Shown: piece after piece, positions 59,095 to 64,000 of the stretch
Layout: each line of letters begins with the position of its first letter
Position numbering within the stretch: the stretch's first letter is position 1
Assembly: GCA_029449245.1 (NCBI GenBank)
Contig: JANATF010000005.1
Location: 2,108,001-2,172,000 of the forward strand
Source of the DNA: Mortierella alpina
Lineage: Eukaryota; Mortierellomycota; Mortierellomycetes; Mortierellales; Mortierellaceae
Direction of reading: 5' to 3'
DNA: 64,000 nucleotides
Translations under genes and position numbers: made by a program
The notes under the pieces: model-generated
Seen by the model: only the letters and a program-made list of their open reading frames with translations
Databases searched by the model: none
Told to the model about the DNA's origin: nothing

Positions 59095-60705
59095 CGTGTG
59101 GCAGGGAGGAGGGAGTGGGAAGTCTCTGTGTGGGGCTGTCCACTTTGTTACGTAGTTGAAGACAGGGGGACAATAACGAGTGAAGGGAAGGGGTGGGACA
59201 GAGGAAATTAGAAAGGGATAGTCGAGCGGCAGAATCCTTGTATCAGCCTCGGCCGCGTGCAAGGACGAGAAACCGAGAAGAAAAGGGTCGGCGACTGGGA
59301 TGTTCCTGCCTGGCAGGATAAAAGTGGTTATGCGATTGTCGTGTCCTGCTGCTCTTGGGCCGTGTCAGCGTGTCTTGCTTGGCCTTTGCCTGCTTGTCTG
59401 TGTGTGTGCATGCGCTTGTGTATGAGCGTGTGTGCGTTATGCCTGCGTGTGAGCTGTCTGCGTGCCTGGGACAATTATGCACACTGTCTCCACCGCACAC
59501 GTTAATTATGCCGCACAATGAGCGAAGGAGAAGGATCTGGGAGGAAGCACGCACACACACACAGAGAGTGAGCAATGGACGGAGGAGAGAAGGGGAGACG
59601 GTGTGCGTGGGACGGGAACGAGGTGGCTACAATCCTGTTTGCGGGGCCAAAAAGGCAAAGAAGGAGAAGAGACGGAAGTGAGGAAGAGGGGCAGATGGTA
59701 ATGACGGCGAGGGTTCGTCTTGCTCGGGTGCGAACTGTTTCTTATGCAAAGGAGAAAAAAAAGCGAAGCAAACGTCAAAGAGGTTCAAAAAAAGCGAGGG
59801 AAAAGAAAGAGTTTCGCGGTCCTGTTCAAAAGCGCCATGTCACCCTCTTGTTGTTTTGTCATGCCTGGCTGCCTGTTGCTGTTGTTGTCGTTGTTGATAA
59901 AGTTCACTAGACGGGTCATCCATTCCTTACGACTTGGGGGTGGGCTTTGGCCTATATGATAAGAGTACAACAACACACTCTGTCCTTACCCCTGAGATAC
60001 GGCCGAGAGAGTGACAGGAGGGTGCACGAGAGAGACAGACAAACTGATAGAGAGAGAGAGAGTCCCTCTGCTAGCATGGACGAGCACGTCGATCGATCTC
60101 TCAAGAATCAATTGAGGCATGCAGGCGTAGCATGGCACCCTAGCAGGCATAGATGTATGCGATAAGGGAGACAACGCATACGCGCGTGCGCAGAGATGCA
60201 TGTGCAGCCAAACAAGACTGAAAAGTTGCATAAACCTTGCGATGAAGGCTCAACAACAAACACCTCTCCAAGTAGCCCCTATTCGCACCTGTCAACATGG
60301 ATACTGTGCCCCCAGGGCTTTGTAAGCTTGCTTGAGGTCACCCGGAACGAAGGTTGTTAGCAGCATGACATGGTCAGTCCACCGCACCTTTTTCTTTCTT
60401 TTTTTTGCCCCTTTTGACTTCGTGACACCTTCCAGCTTCGACCCCAAAAAGTCTCCCGTTTCCAAAAAGAACAGCTGTGAATATGAGCAACCACATGGTG
60501 TAGGTTTGCACAAGGGAGAAGGCCCCACGAGCCAAGAACCGTCCCCTAGAGCTGTGTAGGTTGCGCCTGGTTAGGCCTGTGTCCAAACCAAGCGTGACTG
60601 TGAACCCTCCCTCAGTCGCGCCATTCAGTCAAGCTGTGCATCACTGCCGAAGCATGTCGCCGGCCCTTTGCCCATCTCGATCCCGCACATCACAGCGCCA
60701 TACAG
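59095..60705. other. Divergent promoter region, DUF1399 and VanZ-like genes
   Basis: Contains GT/CA-rich stretches (59398-59440, 59551-59563) and a GAGAGA stretch near 60047. No gene supported; a short hydrophobic start (MWLLIFTAVLFGNG, minus, near 60513) has no clear continuation. Confidence 0.4.
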
Positions 60706-61314
60706 ATGCGCTTCTTCTTTGTCTTCCTAGTGCTGTTGCAGTGCAGTCTTCTAGCTGCCCTTGGCTTCCTCCCAACAGATCAGATTCCTTACCATGAGGT
60801 CCTGCCTCAGGATAAACTCCTCCACTTCTCGGGATTTCTCATCCTCACCTTCCTCACCTTCTTCATTTGGGACAGGCCACGCCGGATCCACAAAGTCTTG
60901 CTGACAGCCATACCACTCGGAATACTCTCTTTTGGCTCTGAGGTCCTGCAGCCAATTCTCTCACCTGTACGTTTTTGCAGAGCCATGTCGAGTGCAAGTG
61001 TGTAGCAGGGGTCGGGTTAAGTAGCTGGAAAAGAAATCTTTTGCCTACTCCTGACTATATACTGGCTGTGACGACTGGGTTCTACTGTTGCAGCCAGTAC
61101 CTGCAGTGTGCAGCAGAGATCACCATGCCAGCTGCCACTATTGACGCGTACTTCTTTTATTCGATCCTAGGCAAGGACATACGATAGTCATGATATTTTC
61201 GCGAATATCTCAGGCTCTGCAGTCGGGCTTTTGATGGCTGTCCTCGCAGACGTTCTGCGGGAGAGGCGTTATACTCGTGAGCGGGTGCAATACGAAGTTT
61301 TGGAGATGGCTTGA
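60706..61314 (+). CDS. VanZ-like membrane protein
   Basis: Exons 60706-60966 and 61171-61314 give 134 residues. It starts with a hydrophobic segment (MRFFFVFLVLLQCSLLAALG), followed by the VanZ-like signature DKLLHFSGFLILTFLTFFIW, a third hydrophobic segment with GSEVLQPILSP, and DSHDIFANISGSAVGLLMAV in exon 2. This is the pattern of VanZ-like four-helix membrane proteins, known from bacteria (teicoplanin resistance) and present in many fungi, where the role is unknown. All hydrophobic segments are intact. Confidence 0.85.
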
Positions 61315-61978
61315 GCACCCAGTGCGCAAGCGTTGAAGCAGGAAAAAGGCACGGTTGAGCATAAGGACCAGGGAGCAAAATACCGTCCGTCAGTCCTGCA
61401 ACAGCAATATTGAGAAGCCGAAATAATGCACGATTGGCGATTTATCTGTTTGTTATACTGTTCAGAGCGTCCCCGCATGATGTAGCTGTGCATCACAGCC
61501 ATGCTTCTTGGCTCACCTCAAGCCTGGGTCAGTAGTATGGAGTCAATAAGCACACACGGCGCCCGATGCGAGCCTTCGAACTCAGCCCATTCATATTCAG
61601 GTTTAGTTGTGAGCTCGTAGTAAGGCAGCGAACAAGTTTGTCTTGAAAGTATTCAATTGCATTCTTTGTGATTCCTTGACCCGAGTGTTGGCAAAGACTG
61701 CACCTTGCAGCCATACGAAATCCTTGAAACGTATACTGTGCGTCAAAGTCAGGAGAAGTCTCAGGGCAGGCACACGTCTTCTGTACTTCTACCGTCTTTC
61801 CACCGGATCGCAATTATGGCATTTGTCATTTTTTTATTAGCGTCTTGTGTAGAGCCTCGAGACGACTTTGCTGTGGGCTACCCGATGGCTCTACCATCCA
61901 CTGGCCATAAATTACAGACCAAAGGAAGCACGCGCTGGGAGAGGGTGAGCTGTACCTCGTATGCATGACACACAGGGC
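61315..61978. other. Convergent 3' region
   Basis: No supported gene. Confidence 0.45.
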
Positions 61979-62818
61979 TTAGTCGATAAAGTACTTGAGG
62001 GGAGTGTCCTTATCCCAGATGGCACCGTCAGGCTCGGTCCAGAGCGAGTAGAACGAGATTTCGTCTTTGCTGTTCTTGTGGGCACTATCGTATTGCGAAG
62101 TAGAATTTCTGATGAGAACCGAAAAGCATAATCTTGGTCTCTCGATTCCATCATGTATTTGGAGCGGTTACGTGAGATAGGTAGCGAGTCCTTACCGAGC
62201 GTGAATGTACTTGCCATCGCCAAGGTGGATCTTGGCAAAATAGTTGCTATTTACAACGGAAGCAGAAAGTAGGCGTAAGTCAGCTTTCTCAGGTAGTGTC
62301 TACACATAAGTAGTATAAACCATTATTTAGAAACCCATACCGGCCAAAAGCAACATCCTCGGTGGCGTAGAGAGTAGGGGTGTACTCAGAGATGTGCTTC
62401 ACTATCAAGAGAGACAAAGGTATTGTGAACATGAAGAAGTGAGAAAAGGGAAGCCAGACCCGCAAAAACTGTTAGGGATGGCTCTCGCCCTTGGCGGGCG
62501 TAAGCTCTTCTGTAGCGGCGTGTATTGCCTGCATCTTACGCTTGTCCATCTCGTGAAGGCCGTGAACGTCGTCCGCGCGGTTGATTTTATGAATCTCTTT
62601 CAGGACATCGTCCTTGATGGAGCGGAAGACTAACGAGTAATTTAGTAACAAGGTGCAGAGTTCAAAGTGTGAGAAAATTGGCAGGCGATTAAACTGTAGA
62701 TGGAGACGGTCGAGTCAATGATGGTGGATAGCAGAGGGAGACTTGACAACTTACTGGTGATGCACTCCTCGTCCGCCTCGCGAGGTGGAGACATGTTGTT
62801 GTGCTTGTAGTCGGACAT
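61979..62818 (-). CDS. Small protein with stefin (cystatin)-like pattern
   Basis: Five exons: 62818-62755, 62629-62540, 62401-62341, 62246-62196 and 62084-61979, giving 123 residues with all phases matching. The middle reads YATEDVAFGRNYFAKIHLGD, then GKYIHARAHKNSKDEISFYS. The order of a V-x-G-like turn, NYFxKxxxGDG, and xHxR resembles intracellular cystatins (QVVAGTNYFxKVxVGD). The QVVAG loop is altered (EDVAFG), so cysteine-protease inhibition is uncertain. No signal peptide. Exon 2 could also read on to a stop (ending TPAKGESHP), which would give a short alternative product; I preferred the spliced form for its GTAAGA donor and the continued fold. Confidence 0.6.
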
Positions 62819-63493
62819 GGTGGTGTACGGATGAAAAAGTGAAAGATGTTGAAGAAAGGAGAAAGAAAGAGTGGCACTTTATAGCTACTGGCTTACCCCT
62901 CGTTCTGGAAAGAAAAGGATCATGCATGTTGTAGCAGCGTATTGGACTCACCTTACAGGGGAACGGAGAGCCCACCATGGCGTGTAAAAATAACACGAAA
63001 ACGTATTGACTCTGCCTTGCTTTTGTTCGAAAGTTGGGTCAGGACTATGGAACAACAAAAGACCATGATGGACAGACAACTAGCTCCACGCTTCTACCCT
63101 TGCTCGCGTTTCTACCCTTGCTCGCGTTTCCCTCTCGGTTTTCCATGCGTTTGGTACCGCGGAGGAGAAAGGGATAAGTATTTTTGGGCTGAGGACCATG
63201 GGGCTATAGTTGCGTAAGCAGGAGACCAGGGCATCGGGCCACCCTTCCACCCGAGGCAGTGAACAACTTTTATGACGTGAGTTATGTTTTTCTTCGCTCC
63301 CTTCCCCTGTTGGATGTTCGCCAGACCTTGAACACCAGGCAGTCGCGTTTCTTTTGGCACCATTCACGCGCCTGGCGCATAACAAACAAGCCACTGCAAC
63401 ACTCAAAAGCGCGCGTTTTTGTGCCTTTGTCCAGCCCCGCTCCTTTCTCCTGTTTCAAGTTACCATTCCACCGACGCACCTCAAGGATTCCAC
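62819..63493. other. Divergent promoter region, stefin-like gene and HAT1
   Basis: No gene seen; includes a short tandem repeat at 63093-63128. Confidence 0.5.
63093..63128. repeat. 18-nt direct repeat, two copies
   Basis: Two exact adjacent copies of TCTACCCTTGCTCGCGTT. Confidence 0.9.
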
Positions 63494-64000
63494 ATGAACG
63501 CACTCAAACAATGGGTCTCCAACTCCACAGAGGCAGTCAATATTCGACTCGGTAGGAGTTTGTAGAGTTTCTTTATGGCAGCACCCGTTGACAAAGCTGG
63601 ATGGCCCATCCGCAGTTGCGACTTGTGCCCTCATTAATGACCTTCTTTTGTCGCCATTAGTCAAGGCCCCTCCAGGGAGCAATGGAGACGATGAGGAAGA
63701 GGATATCATAGAGTTCAACCCAGTATTCACATATCCAATCTTTGGAGAGCAAGAGCAGATTTTTGGATACAAGGACTTGATCATCAACGTAGGAAGCAGT
63801 CAGAGAAACCACGTCTGATGCTTGGTTCTTGCAACGTAGCGCACCTCTACGCCGCTCCTCTTAACCAACAACGCTCGTTGTTTTTACGACCTCACCTTTG
63901 TGAACTTTTTTAGCTCGAGTTTGCATCTGGATCCCTGGCATCGTGCTTTAGCATGGGATATAAGGACAAAAAGCCTACGGCTGACAAGATCTACACTGCC
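63494..64000 (+). CDS. HAT1: Histone acetyltransferase type B catalytic subunit HAT1, N-terminal part
   Basis: Exons 63494-63551, 63661-63788 and 63914 onward; the gene runs off the window in frame. The visible 91 residues read KQWVSNSTEAVNIRLG, FNPVFTYPIFGEQEQIFGYK and LEFASGSLASCFSMGYKDK, matching the HAT1 N-terminal domain (FPEYTHQLFGDDETAFGYKGLKI-type). HAT1 acetylates newly made histone H4 at Lys5/Lys12 before deposition. The catalytic GNAT domain lies beyond the edge. Confidence 0.9.

Noticed and set aside
60374-60586. Short minus-strand frame with signal-peptide-like start MWLLIFTAVLFGNG
   Set aside because: The hydrophobic start is followed by a Lys-rich stretch and no phase-consistent next exon.

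Overview
The window is nuclear DNA of a filamentous fungus. Genes carry one to five short spliceosomal introns (GT-AG, mostly 47-600 nt), intergenic spaces are short to moderate, and nearly every conserved protein is a standard eukaryotic one with a fungal version (plasma-membrane H+-ATPase, CCR4, Yop1, Hsp31-type DJ-1, Pso2). The general character (polyQ/Pro-rich tails, early-diverging-fungus gene style, a stefin-like protein, several secreted orphan proteins) suggests Mortierellomycotina (Mortierella/Linnemannia group). That placement is inference; no rRNA marker is present.

Layout. 1-1.2 kb: 3' end of a Gln-rich nuclear-type protein gene. 1.6-3.7 kb: AFG1-like mitochondrial ATPase. 3.7-9.3 kb: long gene-poor stretch. 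9.6-12.9 kb: PMA1-type H+-ATPase, convergent with CCR4 deadenylase (13.4-15.9 kb, minus). 15.9-20 kb: mostly empty, then a two-finger C2H2 regulator (20.0-20.9 kb) and ribosomal protein eL29 (21.7-22.5 kb, minus). 23.2-24.5 kb: first member of a secreted four-cysteine protein family. 25.0-30.4 kb: a large inverted repeat whose arms are tandem arrays of a unit of about 0.6 kb. 30.5 kb: a tiny secreted cysteine-rich protein. 32-47 kb: dense housekeeping block (thioredoxin-fold protein, Siw14/Oca-type pseudophosphatase, LSM2, Yop1, Hsp31/DJ-1, SRP72, A20/AN1 zinc finger, Pso2/SNM1 nuclease, Eaf7). 48.9-54.2 kb: a run of three genes for secreted proteins, a PDI-like protein with FEAD repeats and two more members of the four-cysteine family. 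54.7-58.9 kb: DUF1399 (GRDP-type) protein. 60.7-64 kb: VanZ-like membrane protein, stefin-like protein, and the 5' part of histone acetyltransferase HAT1, cut by the window edge.

Most genes are independent housekeeping units rather than a pathway. Two things stand out. One is the three-member family of secreted proteins that share a phase-1 intron directly after the signal peptide, a conserved cysteine pattern and a conserved C-terminal helical domain. The other is the near-perfect inverted repeat of tandem units at 25-30 kb, which could fold into a long hairpin if transcribed. Exon boundaries given here were chosen by hand from splice consensus, reading frame and family conservation; no transcript evidence was available.
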